Numbered from the stretch's first letter, positions 22,902 to 34,064 are shown. The stretch: 64,000 bases of DNA from Strongylocentrotus purpuratus (GCF_000002235.5 NW_022145609.1:11624328-11688327); one strand, 5' to 3'. Notes: generated from the letters alone by a model not told the origin. A program made the numbers and translations.

Positions 22902-24919
22902 CTGAGTGAGTTAAATCAATAAAAAAGAGAGTGGTTCATGAACAGATGACCCCCATGATCAATTAGATTTCTTTGTTCATGGCAAATCTTTTAAACTCTA
23001 AGGCCTGAATTCACAAAGGAGGTTTATCGACAAACCTAGGTTTATGTGCGTCATATGACGCGTTTCAACGCGTTTTTACAGACCAAGGTTTGTAAATACG
23101 CGTTGAAACAAACCTAGGTTTGTCGACAAACCTCCTTTGTGAATTCGGGCCTAAGGAGTTCTGTTATAGGGAGTGCTTCAATCACTTTTTTTCATGAAAT
23201 CTTACATTGTATTCCCATTTGTAATTTAAGTATGATTTGTTTTGTTAGCTCTGATTATGTAAATCAATAAAATACATGAATACAAAAACAAAAAAAATAA
23301 CAAAAAACAAGAAACATTTCCACCATAGCACCTAACAGCATTTCTTGGGCATCATGCCCTGATCCTTATGAATTTAAACCTAGAGTCAATTAAAAAAAAG
23401 ATCCTTCTGTATACCAATAATGATTTGAATACTGGTCTGTAAAAATTTCAGGGTAAATAGAAGCATTTCAAATATTCTTTCAGATAATTTTCCTTTATCC
23501 TATTAAAGTAGACTTGAGACAATTTCATTATCATTCCACTTGTTTTAAAGTTTAGGTTGAAATGGGACCTTTTTCACAAAACTTGTCATCAGTGACAAAT
23601 GACATATTTTGTCATAAGCTAGTGAAAGCCTTGATTTTGTTTGGTTCTCAGCAGACTTGTCACTGATTTTTGTTATTTTTCATTGAAAAAAGGCTTTGTG
23701 AAATGGGTCCCAGGACAATTATTAGACTGAGTAACCAACAGGGTGAAGCTGATTAAAGGCATCGTTTAACAATGATAAATCTGAGATGCAAGGCCCTACG
23801 TGATATCAGTGTATATGATATGGTGTAATATTGAAGCCCTACAAAAATTGCGCTTCAAAATGATCATGAAATGCCTCAAAAAGTAAAAATTTTGAGTTAC
23901 CAATTTTACCATACTCATTTTCCCCAATAGACTGTAGTGTTATAAACACCGTTAGGAAAACGAAAAGTGAAATTTAGATTTCCATACATATCTTAATAAT
24001 CAGACAGGCGATCTGCTTGTAAAAAGTCATGGGATTCCTGACTGAACTAAAGTTTTATAATTATGATTGCAGCATGAGCTAAATCCAGGATTTTGTTTCA
24101 GAATCTGAGGCAATGTTACTGAGTCGCTTTAAGGAGATACTCACATTCTGAGGGTTAAGTTTCCCCATCATCAGGTCCACCAAGTCGGCATCCGCGATCT
24201 TGAACGTGCAGTCTGCTTTCCCTGTTTCAATGTAAGGTTTACCATAAAATCAATTAGGGTAAGAGAAACTATAACAAGCCAACTTAGAAGAACTTGTATT
24301 CCCTGTTAAGAGGATTAATTTCTGATAACTGAAATGTGTGACATCTTACTCCCCCCAAACAAAAATTTGTCAAGGTTAAGAAAAACTGGTAAAGAAATTA
24401 AACGGAGAAAAAAAATTAAATGGAGAAAAAATGAAAATAGAGAGACAAAATTAACAGTTGGGGAAAGATGGGTACAGAGGGAAACTGATGATATCTGCAT
24501 GAATATATTTCATGTAACACCCAAACTTTTGTGGCACAAAACTTTCACGATTTGTGACAAGAGCTATTGGCACTTCAAGAGATTTTCGTGAATTGCAGAA
24601 TTTCTAATTGTATTGTAATTTAATTTTTATTGCATGAAATTGTTGCAATTCTGAACCATATGAACCCTCACAAAACTTGTGAACATTTCATAGTTGCCAG
24701 ACTTTTTGCTTTGCAAGTTTAACTTTGTTCTTTGTTTTGCTGGAAATGGAATGAGACCGATTCGTGATTGGACTTACTTTTAGAGTCCTTCTCCACCTTC
24801 TCCACGGAACCGTTTCCGTTCTTGACGTCTACGATCCATTTGGCTTTGTCTCCTCCTGGTCCTCCAGATACCTCAAAACCATAGATACCTTTGATCTTAT
24901 CTACCATCTTCTTTCCATC
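22806..24919 (-). CDS. SCP2: Sterol carrier protein 2 domain, last three exons, with PTS1
   Basis: Exons on the minus strand are 24919-24778, 24221-24145 and 22901-22806. Translation runs [70 protein letters not shown], ending PKAKL and stop. This is the SCP2 lipid-binding fold, which carries sterols and fatty acyl-CoA. The terminal AKL is a peroxisomal targeting signal type 1, identical to the end of human SCP2. The [15 protein letters not shown] stretch is closer to SCP2 than to what I recall of HSDL2 or HSD17B4, which share the domain. The first coding part is upstream, at or beyond the assembly gap, so it is unknown whether a thiolase domain (SCPx form) precedes it. Confidence 0.93.
23002..23151. 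mobile_element. 150-bp palindromic MITE, Harbinger-like
   Basis: Ends GGCCTGAATTCACAAAGGAG and CTCCTTTGTGAATTCGGGCC. Arms continue through GACAAACCTAGGTTT, so almost the whole element pairs with itself. Flanked by TAA at 22999-23001 and 23152-23154. A 3-base TWA duplication is typical of PIF/Harbinger elements. It lies in an SCP2 intron. Confidence 0.82.
23564..23711. mobile_element. 148-bp MITE in SCP2 intron, copy 2
   Basis: Same length, ends and core as the element at 10801-10948: GGGACCTTTTTCACAAAAC at the left and GGCTTTGTGAAATGGGTCCC at the right. The two copies differ at scattered positions, so they are old. Confidence 0.75.
24145..24221 (-). CDS. SCP2: SCP2 penultimate exon
   Basis: A 77-base exon with AAACAG acceptor and GTGAGT donor. 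Encodes [19 protein letters not shown] and KLNPQN, the central strands and helix of the SCP2 fold. Confidence 0.93.
24778..24919 (-). CDS. SCP2: SCP2 exon, N-terminal half of the domain
   Basis: A 142-base exon with CAG acceptor and GTAAGTCC donor. Encodes [34 protein letters not shown] and an EKVEKDSK end. Exons further 5' are not visible before the gap. Confidence 0.92.
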
Positions 24920-25881
24920 CTGAAACGGATTGAGAAGAAACATTGCATCAAGGAATTGCAGGAAACATCTATATCTATGTGAGGTACAATAAAGAATATG
25001 TGGAATTCAATTAAAACGGTATGCTTAACCCTTACTGTACTGGGGGGGGGGGGGGGCCTGGGAGGCCCCCCCCCCCCTCGACATTTCCAGAGATCGCACC
25101 GCAACCGCTCTGTATTTTGAATTGTCATTTCATGACTTTTTCCCCTCAAGTCTTACGCACATTTTGATACCATTTTCGAAATTGGATATACCTGTAAGGG
25201 GTTACATAACAATTAGTATGCGAATGTCATCAAAAAGTGCTATAATTGCATATATTCATGTACAAGCAGAAATGTGAAGATATGAATTGATATCAAATTG
25301 CTTTTATATGTTTCTCAAAGTAACTTGATGTCTTTCAGAACAAAAGAATACATCAGAAATAAAACAATAGATATAATAAGAAATAAAAAAACAATAAAAT
25401 ACATAAGAAAATAAATAGTTGAAAATCGCATCAAATTTAAATAAATTATCATTATTAATTACATAAAATAACTATTTTGTTTTAGAAAAGAAGTTTCATA
25501 TGAATAATGGGTTTCAATTAACATTCAAAAAGTGGAGTCTGACAATTTTTGTAATGATTCTAGTTCCCTATATATATTTCCAGATTTGATATTCATGAAT
25601 GCGTATTCATAATTTATGCAAATTAACCTATGCATTTTCAAAAATCATAAAAATAATGAAACCTCATGAATTTGAGGTGAAGGAAACATTTATTCAATAC
25701 ATTTTCAAGATTCTTCACAAGTCTACGGACAAATATGTAGAGTTTTCTGTAATATGCACAAAATTAGCATTTTGCATAATTAATTAGGCTATAACGACAA
25801 AAATTTGCATATTAGGAAAAAACTAATTATACCATCTTGTTCCTTAAGTAAATATCTACAAACATGCAAATTTTCGCGTTC
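24920..25881. other. AT-rich region before the assembly gap
   Basis: A G-run facing a C-run near 25042-25078 can form a hairpin. The rest is AT-rich with no exon recognised. It is probably intron of the SCP2 gene. Confidence 0.6.
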
Positions 25882-26381
25882 NNNNNNNNNNNNNNNNNNN
25901 NNNNNNNNNNNNNNNNNNNNNNNNNNNNNNNNNNNNNNNNNNNNNNNNNNNNNNNNNNNNNNNNNNNNNNNNNNNNNNNNNNNNNNNNNNNNNNNNNNNN
26001 NNNNNNNNNNNNNNNNNNNNNNNNNNNNNNNNNNNNNNNNNNNNNNNNNNNNNNNNNNNNNNNNNNNNNNNNNNNNNNNNNNNNNNNNNNNNNNNNNNNN
26101 NNNNNNNNNNNNNNNNNNNNNNNNNNNNNNNNNNNNNNNNNNNNNNNNNNNNNNNNNNNNNNNNNNNNNNNNNNNNNNNNNNNNNNNNNNNNNNNNNNNN
26201 NNNNNNNNNNNNNNNNNNNNNNNNNNNNNNNNNNNNNNNNNNNNNNNNNNNNNNNNNNNNNNNNNNNNNNNNNNNNNNNNNNNNNNNNNNNNNNNNNNNN
26301 NNNNNNNNNNNNNNNNNNNNNNNNNNNNNNNNNNNNNNNNNNNNNNNNNNNNNNNNNNNNNNNNNNNNNNNNNNNNNNNNN
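25882..26381. other. Assembly gap, 500 N
   Basis: Exactly 500 undetermined bases, a conventional scaffold gap size. Distances and linkage across it are not certain, including whether the SCP2 gene continues on the right. Confidence 0.99.
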
Positions 26382-26640
26382 AAATTTGAAAAAGTGCAAA
26401 AAAATAATGTAGAGTAAATACTGACTAAAGACTTTAGCACACTATAAGGCTTTGGAGGGCCCAAGAGTGCAGCGTTTAGACAAATAAAAATACAAAAGTC
26501 TTCTGGCTCGGGAGCTATGCTCCCTCGCAGAATATTCTTCAAAATGTACAAGTGAAGTGTGAAAAAAAGTGATGAAGTGCGAAAAAAGTACATTGTTTGT
26601 TTTTATACTATAATTTTGCTAAGGAATATAATTTTATAAT

Positions 26641-26803
26641 ACAACAAAACTTCAAAAACTGTGAGGGAGTAGTCACTTTCGTCTCCTTCATCCCTCTTAT
26701 TCACTATGCTCACTCACTCGGACAACAAAACTTCAAAAACTGTGAGGGAGTAGTCACTTTCGTCTCCTTCATCCCTCTCATTCACTATGCTCACTCACTC
26801 GGG
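26641..26803. repeat. 81-bp tandem duplication
   Basis: Two nearly identical 81-base units begin ACAACAAAACTTCAAAAAC at 26641 and 26722. Only one or two bases differ (CTCTTATTC versus CTCTCATTC). Confidence 0.92.
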
Positions 26804-26899
26804 CTTTGGGCAGTCCACCCCCCCCCCTCCCGATAAAATTCAAAACGTGGTTTATTTCTAATTCGTTACCAGTGACTAATTTACAAATGCTGTTGAAAT

Positions 26900-27370
26900 G
26901 GCCTATTTCCCTGAGCTTCCGGTGGCTCTGTCCCCTGTACCCCACCAAGGTCCCTAAGGCAGGCCCCTGGTTGCTCAGCTGACCATAATCAAATGCCTAA
27001 ATCACCTGAGCTTCCGGGGGCTCCGCCCCCTGGACCCCAACAGGGCCCTACACGGACCTCTGGATGCACATATGACCATATTCAAAAGCCTGAAACCATG
27101 AGCTTCCGAGGGCTCCACCCCTAGACCCCACCAAGGGCCCTAAGGCGCCCCCTGGATGCTCATCTGATCGTAATTTAAGGCCTAAAACCGCTGAGCTTCT
27201 GGGGCTTCACCCCCTGGACCCCACTTTGATTAGTGACCTGCATGCATGTGTCACAAACAAGGTATCAAAATATGCTCATCTGACCCTTATTAAATGCCTA
27301 AAAAACTCTGAGCTTCACGGGGCTCCGCCCTTGACCCCCGCCGGGGCTTTGCCCGTGGACCCCACGCCAA
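26900..27370. repeat. GC-rich interspersed repeat, four imperfect units
   Basis: Units of about 95-120 bases each contain GAGCTTCCGGGGGCTCCG and CCCTGGACCCCA followed by GATGCTCATCTGA. A related stretch in reverse orientation is at about 36640-36960. Confidence 0.8.
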
Positions 27371-27409
27371 TTTACGCCCCCACCTGCTTTGCATGCTGTA
27401 TCTGATCGC

Positions 27410-27665
27410 AAATACTTAAGCCCCCCCTAACTCCCATTTTGAAAAACGTTCCGCGGGGCCTGCATGTAACATGTAAGTGCGGTGATGATGCGGATTTTTT
27501 TTTTCCCCCCCCCCCAAAAAAGAAGATTTTGCTCATAACGTCACTCCTCCCCTGTTCCTCGCATTTCGTCCCCCCGGTCATGAAAAGAAATCGCCGCCCC
27601 TGATCACCGCTCTTACATGTTACATGCAGGCCCCGCGGAACGTTTTTCAAAGTGGGAGTGAGGGG
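27410..27665. repeat. Inverted repeat with G/C homopolymer edges
   Basis: Left arm AAAACGTTCCGCGGGGCCTG then CATGTAACATGTAAG; right arm CTTACATGTTACATG then CAGGCCCCGCGGAACGTTTT. A loop of about 110 bases separates the arms. Poly-C and poly-G runs lie at its borders. Confidence 0.8.
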
Positions 27666-27971
27666 GGGGGGGGGTGGGTTAAGTATTTGCGATCAGATAT
27701 AGATTTTTTTGCACTTTTTCAAATTTTCGGGGGGGGGGGGATCCCCCCTACAAAAATCGAGGGGGTGGGGGGACGTGTCCCCCGTCCCCCCCCCCCCCCC
27801 GGGATCGCCGCCCCTGCAATTGATGGTATGGAGTCGGTTTGAAAAATAATACGACAAACATGTGACTAGACAATACACAATGTCCTCTATTGAAGCAGGG
27901 GTCAAAGAAACTGAAAATTTCAAGCATTATCAACTGTCTAAATATATTTTCTATTTTCTATCTTCTACCAG

Positions 27972-28070
27972 CCTTATTTGATTGTTCGAGATCCAACATG
28001 AGCGTGTCACCGACTGTCCTGTGCGACGGGATTTACCACTGCGATCACTTCGAGGACGAATTAGCATGCA
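27972..28070 (+). CDS. LDL-receptor class A exon, cassette 0 copy a
   Basis: A 99-base phase 1-1 exon between CTACCAG and GTAAGTC. Encodes LFDCSRSNMSVSPTVL and CDGIYHCDHFEDELAC. CDG, HC and DE..C are the calcium-binding end of an LDLa domain. It has four Cys rather than six. No CUB exon is seen in front of it in the sequence available, so this looks like a partial cassette. Confidence 0.7.
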
Positions 28071-28813
28071 GTAAGTCAAAGCAAAACTGATGATATATTC
28101 TCTATGTGCAAAACATATTTTCCCCTTATTACATTTTCTTAATGCCTTCACGATTACTTTAATGCGATTATTGTTTTTATATTTCATTTGGTTAGCAATT
28201 GACTTGCCAATTCGTTTCTATAATAGGCAAGTCATGAAAAATATGTAGAAATTAGGGTGTAGGAGTTCAAATTTCTTCTAATATTAATCAGAACCAAAAG
28301 AGGTTTTCCATAGGTTCGGAAGTATGGGGTGCTTTAGGAATGAATGTCGCACAGACTTCTAATGAAAACCTTTAGTTAGTGCATGAGTTGCGCTTATTTG
28401 ATTGTTCGAGATCCAACATGAGCGTGTCACCGACTGTCCTGTGCGATGGGATTTACCACTGCGATCACTTCGAGGACGAATTAGCATGCAGTAAGTCAAA
28501 GCAAAACTGATGATATATTCTCTATGTGCTAAACATATTTTCCCCTTATTACATTTTCTTAATGCCTTTACGATTACTTTAATGCGATTATTGTTTTTAT
28601 ATTTCATTTGGTTAGCAATTGACTTGCCAATTCGTTTCTATAATAGGCAAGTCATGAAAAATATGTAGAAAATTAGGGTGTAGGAGTTCAAATTTCTTCT
28701 AATATTAATCAGAACCAAAAGAGGTTTTCCATAGGTTCGGAAGTATGGGGTGCTTTAGGAGTGAATGTCGCACAGACTTCTAATGAACACCGTTAGTTAG
28801 TGCATGAGTTGCG
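27973..28813. repeat. 420-bp direct tandem duplication containing an LDLa exon
   Basis: Sequence 27973-28392 is repeated almost exactly at 28393-28813. The junction reads GAGTTGCG joined to CTTATTTGATTG, inside the exon start, so the second copy has no native acceptor. Confidence 0.9.
28393..28490 (+). pseudogene. LDLa pseudo-exon without 3' splice site
   Basis: Copies the LDLa exon at 27972-28070 from its second base onward, with one silent change (GAC to GAT). The polypyrimidine tract and CTACCAG acceptor are absent because the duplication breakpoint falls at the exon start. The donor GTAAGTC is kept. Splicing into it would need a cryptic AG such as the one about 15 bases upstream. Confidence 0.75.
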
Positions 28814-28915
28814 CTAAATTCGGTTTGAGGACGTAAACTCGTAGTGACGTTTTTTCATTACATAATCAAGCGTCCAATATTGTAAAAAATGAAAATGACC
28901 TTGAAAAATGTAAAG

Positions 28916-29110
28916 TAAGGAAAAGAAAGAAAGAAATGAGAAGAGAAGAAAAACGGAGAAAAAAGAAAAAGAGGGAGGGGAGGAAAGAAAGGAAAAGAAA
29001 GAAAAGAAAGAAAAGGAAAAAGAAGAAAAAAGAGAAAAGGGGGAAAAAAGGGGGTGAAAGAGAGGAGAGAGGAGAGAGGGGGAGGTAAGAGCCTGAAAGA
29101 GGAGGAGTGG
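28916..29110. repeat. Polypurine tract, cassette 0
   Basis: About 195 bases of almost only A and G on the plus strand. The same tract follows the LDLa exon in the other two cassettes (34553-34760 and 45228-45460). It yields spurious Lys/Arg/Glu frames. Confidence 0.9.
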
Positions 29111-29505
29111 GAGTAAAAGAGAGAGGGGGTTGTTGGGTGGAGTCGTCTCGTCGAGGGAGCAAGAAAGACACGGGTAAATATGTTGCTGTGTCGGGTCAGC
29201 TGTGTCGGTTTTTGCTCGATCCTCGTGTACTATATCAATGCAGAAGTTTAAAATTGGTGAGATGTATATTGTTGGTCGGCCGACAAGTTTGTTCCCCTAC
29301 GAACTGTGACTTTTTATCCGCTGTGACGACTTCGCGACTAACTACAACTACAATACTTGTATTTTCTCGAAGTTTCACTTTCCTTTAAACTCAGTTAAAA
29401 CAATCAGAGGTTTAACATTATCGGGGAAACTAAATTCAAACAAGGATTAAGAGTCAACAACGGTACGACAATCGTCTTCCTTTCTCTTTATTTTGATGAA
29501 ACTCC
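29111..29505 (+). repeat. Conserved 'Z' segment, cassette 0
   Basis: Segment containing GTCGTCTCGTCGAGGGAG, GGTCGGCCGACAAG and an AT-rich end. It is nearly identical at 34746-35130 and 45449-45835, and inverted at 48575-48740. No protein similarity is recognised. A short frame starting ATGTTGCTGTGT would give a hydrophobic peptide MLLCRVSCVGFCSILVYY, but an in-frame stop follows soon after. Confidence 0.75.
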
Positions 29506-30430
29506 AAAAATTCCGCGCTTCGCGCAGGGGCGGGGGCGGAAACTTCATTTAAACGAGTCGAGAACGGTACAACGAATCATTTGCTTTCTCTCATACTTTT
29601 AGGAAACGTCAAAGCTTTTGCGCTTCGCGCAGAGGAGGGAAACTGAATTCAGACATTTTAGGGTTAAGAGTGGCGAACGATGCAACGAATCGTCTACTTT
29701 TTCTAATAATTAAAGTAAACGTCGGAGCTTCCGCGCTTCGGGGGAGAGGGAAAAACTGAATTCAGAACAATTAGGGCTTATTAAGAGTCGGAAACGGTAC
29801 AACGAACCGTCTGCTTTCTCTAGTAATTTAAGGAAACGTCTAAGCTTTTCGCGCTTCGCGCGGGAAGGGGGAAACTAAATTTAGAAAAGGATTAAAAGTC
29901 GAAAACGGTACAACGAATCGTCCGCTTTCTCTAATAATTTAAGGAAACGTCAAAGCTTCCGCGCAACGCGCTCAAGGGGGAAAAATTGAATTCAGATAAG
30001 GATAAAGAGTCGAGAACAGTATGACGTATCGTTTGCTTTCTCTCATAATTTAAGGAAACGTCAAAACTTCAGCGATTCGCACGAGAGGGGGAAAAACTGA
30101 ATTGAGATAAGGATTAAGAGTCGAGAACAGTACATTGAATCGTTTGGTTTCTTTCATACTTTAAGGAAAGGTCAAATCTTCAGCGCTTTGCGCGAGAGGG
30201 GAAAACTGAGTTCAGAGAAATAGGGCTTATTAAGAGTCAAAAACGGTACAACGATTCGTCTGCTTTCTCTAGTAATTTAAGGAAACGTCTAAGCTTTTCG
30301 CGCTTCGCGCGGGAAGGGGGAAACTAAATTTAGACAAGGATTAAGAATCGAAAACGGTACAACGAATCGTCTGCTTTCTCTAATAATTTAAGGAAACGTC
30401 AAAGCTTCCGCGCATCGCGCATCGATGCCG
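29506..30430. repeat. Satellite array of about 111-bp units, array 1
   Basis: About eight units. Each has TTAAGGAAACGTCAAAGCTT, then the hairpin core CGCGCTTCGCGCG, a G-run, GAAACTGAATTCAG, AAGGATTAAGAGTCG, AACGGTACAACGAATCG and TGCTTTCTCTAATAATT. Units vary in the core and in the G-run length. Same family as arrays at 36965-37720, 41776-42045 and (inverted) 46960-48565. Confidence 0.92.
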
Positions 30431-31771
30431 TTCCATATAATAAATTAAATCACATATAAGAGTAGTTTGCTTATTCATCGAACGAGCATTCCAATGACTG
30501 ACGCATATTCTGTGGACTATCGCAAGGGCTAAGGCTATGTCTTGGCTTGAAGTAACAGCATTTGTCTTAGTATTTTTATGGAATGGCTGTTTAAATGGAA
30601 CCTTAACCACGGGATTAATGCTTTCACTATTCTTCCTGTCACTTTATCGCACAGTTATGAATATTCATGTATTAAAAGTAAAAGTAACATCTTACTTTAA
30701 ATAATTCAAACAATCATTTCATGTCTATATGTGCTTTTCATTGTGTGTTTGGGCGATTTTCAAGAAAAGAGCAAATCTCCCATTAAGTTTCAAAATGTCT
30801 TAGGTCTTGATCAAAGCGGCAGATCACATTATTCGTCTTCTCGACGATTTCAATGTCTAGTTCAAAATGAAGTTCTGCTTTACAAAAAAAGAAGTCGGTT
30901 GAAGAATGAGGACGTCGCAAAACAACAGCAAATCAACTAAAGTGAATGTGAATGTTCAAATTTTACTTCAGGTCCTCATGGTCCATTTCATACCTGGGAG
31001 TGCAAATCAGATTCAAGTTAATATAACAAGCAACACCACCACCTGATGATTTATTATCTTTTCTCTAAGATTGTAAACACTTAAACAAGGCTCAGTGCCT
31101 AGGATTGATTGACCTAACACAGTTTCCGATAAGCTTTGTATATCTAAAGGGTTGTTAAACAACATATCTTTTATGTGGTCAAATTTATCCATCATGCTAC
31201 GTATATATAACACCAACAAAAATCTTATTCCAATGTTCTTGTCAACTTATTTATATTTACATCGTTTAGCTTATCATTATCCATTATCATCAAAAGTAGG
31301 TGTGTCTACACAGTCATCCGAGTTGAAAGGCAATTCTTTAAGTAGACAAGTCCGACATATCCAATCAGCATCTGACTGAAAATTGTTATATACTGTTTAA
31401 GAACATTTTATATACTATACAGGGATACTTCTTACCCGCGATAACAATCTGCTTTGCTCTTCACAACCGTCATTATCACAGCGGATTGTTACTTTCCTGT
31501 CGTCCTTCGTAAGACTCGTAATTCTGTCATCTGATGTCCATTTTGTTTCCGTGTTTTGTATAGAATACATGCTTTTCCCGGTAAAATCATAAATGGATAA
31601 TGTAACTTTCTCGAGAGAGGCTCCCAAATTGTCAGTGCTAGTTGACGGAGCTTATATATCAATCTTCAGTTGGCGAACCTTTCATAATCATGTATGGATG
31701 CAAAAGTCTTTTTTTTTCTTACATTAATTTTCCCCTTCTTCTCTCTCTCTTGTCTTTAATTTTGTTAACAG
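30431..31771 (+). other. Cassette 1 region before the CUB exon
   Basis: About 1.3 kb shared with 42046-43212. Apart from one minus-strand exon-like frame (31420-31647) no coding sequence was recognised. Confidence 0.6.
31420..31647 (-). CDS. Antisense exon-like open frame, unknown
   Basis: On the minus strand this frame encodes TDNLGASLEKVTLSIYDF, TGKSMYSIQNTETKWTSDDR and KVTIRCDNDGCEEQSR. It is bounded by an AACTAG acceptor-like site and a CGCGGTAAGAAG donor-like site. The counterpart in the other cassette (about 42840-43075) keeps part of the frame but carries an insertion that brings a stop. I do not recognise the family. It may be an exon of an older gene carried along in the duplication, or chance. 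Confidence 0.3.
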
Positions 31772-32120
31772 ATAATTCAGCTACATATCTGCAGGAAGAC
31801 GAATCACATTTCATAAACATGCCTTTCACCAGCACCAGCCGATTGTACAATGCATTCTTGCTACAAACAAATACTACGTATGGTTTTCGAATCGTGTTCC
31901 AATAATTGTATCTCCAGTATGATGGTGATGAAGTCCAAATAGGGACAGGTAACGATCCGTCTGACATACAGTCTGTCATCAAAAACTATCCATGGATATA
32001 CACAATACGTTTCTGATGATCTCTATGTAGGTACCAATGAGATGTGGTTTACTATCATAGCAACAAAGAGTTTCACCGGGGTTAGAATCGACGTTGAGAT
32101 CATCGCCATTGACCTATCAA
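31772..32120 (+). pseudogene. CUB-domain exon, cassette 1, broken
   Basis: Matches the intact CUB exon at 43213-43560 nearly base for base. Two lesions are visible: a nonsense codon TAA in place of TAT about 45 codons in, and one extra A in the ATCAAAAACT stretch, making the exon 349 rather than 348 bases. Splice sites (TTAACAG and AAGTAAG) are intact, so transcription could continue but the reading frame cannot. Confidence 0.88.
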
Positions 32121-32518
32121 GTAAGTTTGTGATTAGTCTTGATTTGTCTTCTAATGATAATAATAACTAGTATTTAGTACCCTGTCCACAGTAAACTAAA
32201 TCAAAGCTTTTAAACAAAATGATCATACATTCATCAGAAAGGGTACATACACAATGTTTAAAAGCGATATGGAAAAGAAAAGGGCTTAACTTAACTATTT
32301 AGGGAAGAGGTATGTTTTCAAGAGTTTGTTAAATAGGTCTGTGGAATTTTCTGCTTTAATAAAAGAGGGGGTATTTTCCATTCTTTGGATGTTGTTACAG
32401 TGAATGTACGATCGCCAGCTTTGCTTTGCTAGGAATGGTAAACATAAATGAATTTCGAGAAGAGCGAAGATAAGTGCGAAATGTGTTATGAGATATAAAG
32501 CAATCTTTGATGTATATA

Positions 32519-33449
32519 CACTGTCGCTCATAAAGTTGGGAATATATTAGTTTTACCCCAATTTATGGAATTATTTTAAAAATAATTTAGAAATAATAGA
32601 TCTAGATAATAGTATACATTCTCAGATTTTATTGAATAATAATTTGCCAATGTGTGTTTTGCGGGACTGCTAAAGCATGTGTATGCTACCATGCTTTTCA
32701 ACTAGGGGACTTACGCCCTCAAGTCATAAATGACAGTAATGAGGATTAATGCCAAACAAAAGGGAACTAATATAGCACATCGACACGGTTTTGATCCTGG
32801 GGACTCACAGTTACGAGGCCATTGCTTTGTCACTGAACCATGACTGTACGCAGCGGGGGCTAGGGTAGGGGGCAGTTTCCATAAATAAAATAAAAAACAG
32901 AAAATGCAATAAATTTTCAATAATTTATTGCCTTTACCCCGGTTCCCAACATAAAAAAATCTTCTATGTACCCATGCCTTGAGCCATAATGCATGGCCGT
33001 CCAGAGGATTTTTTTATGTTGGGGACCGGGGTAAAATCCAATAAATGATTGAAAATTTATTGCATTTTCTGTGTTTTTTTTTAATTTATGGAAACTGCCC
33101 CCTACCCTAGCCACCGCTGCGTACAGTCATGGTTCAGTGACAAAGCAATGACCTCGTAACCGTGAGGCCCCAGGATCAAAACCGTGTCAATGTGCTATAT
33201 TAGTGCCCTTTTGTGGGGAATTAATCCTCATTATTGTCATTTATGACTTAAGGGCATAGGTCCCCTAGTTGATAAGCATAGTAGCATACACATGCTTTAG
33301 CAGTCACGCAAAACACACATTGGCAAATTGTTATTCAATAAAATCTGGGAATGTATAGTATTATCTAGATCTATATTTTTAAATTATTTTTTAAATAATT
33401 CCATAAATTGGGGTAAAACAAAAATATTCCACCTTTATGAGCAGCAGTG
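32519..33449. mobile_element. 931-bp foldback element, Tc1/mariner-like ends
   Basis: Begins CACTGTCGCTCATAAAG and ends CTTTATGAGCAGCAGTG, with TA on each side. The two arms of about 430 bases are reverse complements and meet near 32975-33003. No transposase is present. The other cassette has the empty site GATGTATATACATTATTGG at about 43963-43981, showing that TA is the duplicated target. A right-half fragment of the same family lies at 45836-46131. Confidence 0.9.
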
Positions 33450-33748
33450 TACATTTTTAGAATATAATTTAAGTTGGAAATCACTGCATAGCTCAATGTA
33501 CTTCATTATCTAGTCATTCCAACAATAAGACCGACCCCAGATCGACTAGGGACCGAACAAATAATTACAGTCATGATAATCCCCAATGGCCAATGCAATT
33601 GATGGTATGGAGTCGGTTTGAAAATAATACGACAAACATGTGACTAGACGATACACAATGTCCCCTATTGAAGCAGGGGTCAAAAAACTGAAAATTTCAA
33701 GCATTATGAGCTGTCTAAATATATTTTCTATTTTCTATCTTCTACCAG

Positions 33749-33847
33749 CCTTATTTGATTGTTCGAGCTCCAACATGAGCGTGTCACCGACTGTCCTGTG
33801 CGATGGGATTTACCACTGCGATTACTTCGAGGACGAATTAGCATGCA
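33749..33847 (+). CDS. LDL-receptor class A exon, cassette 1
   Basis: A 99-base phase 1-1 exon with CTACCAG acceptor and GTAAGTC donor. Encodes LFDCSSSNMSVSPTVL and CDGIYHCDYFEDELAC. Intact in itself, but the CUB exon in front of it is broken. A His-to-Tyr change separates it from cassette 2. Confidence 0.75.
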
Positions 33848-34064
33848 GTAAGTCAAAGCACAACTGATGATATATTCTCTATGTGCTAAACATATTTTCC
33901 CCTTATAACATTTTCTTAATGCCTTCATGATTACCTAAATGCAGTCATTGTTTTTATTTTTCATTTGGTTAGCAATTGACTTGCTTATGTGTTTCTATAA
34001 TAGGCAAGTCATGAAAAATATGTAGAAATTAGGATGTAGGAGTTCAAATTTCTTGTGATATTAA

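Noticed and set aside
25805..26593. Four open frames of 180-245 codons across the gap
   Set aside because: They consist almost entirely of undetermined bases.
29107..29388. Frame conserved in three cassettes (MGVKERGGCWVESS start)
   Set aside because: Near-identical DNA in recent duplicates keeps any frame open. It starts from GTG, shows no family similarity, and overlaps the non-coding Z segment.
29506..30430. CRISPR-like array of regularly spaced repeats
   Set aside because: The whole 111-bp unit repeats, with no unique spacers, in a eukaryotic genome; it is a satellite.
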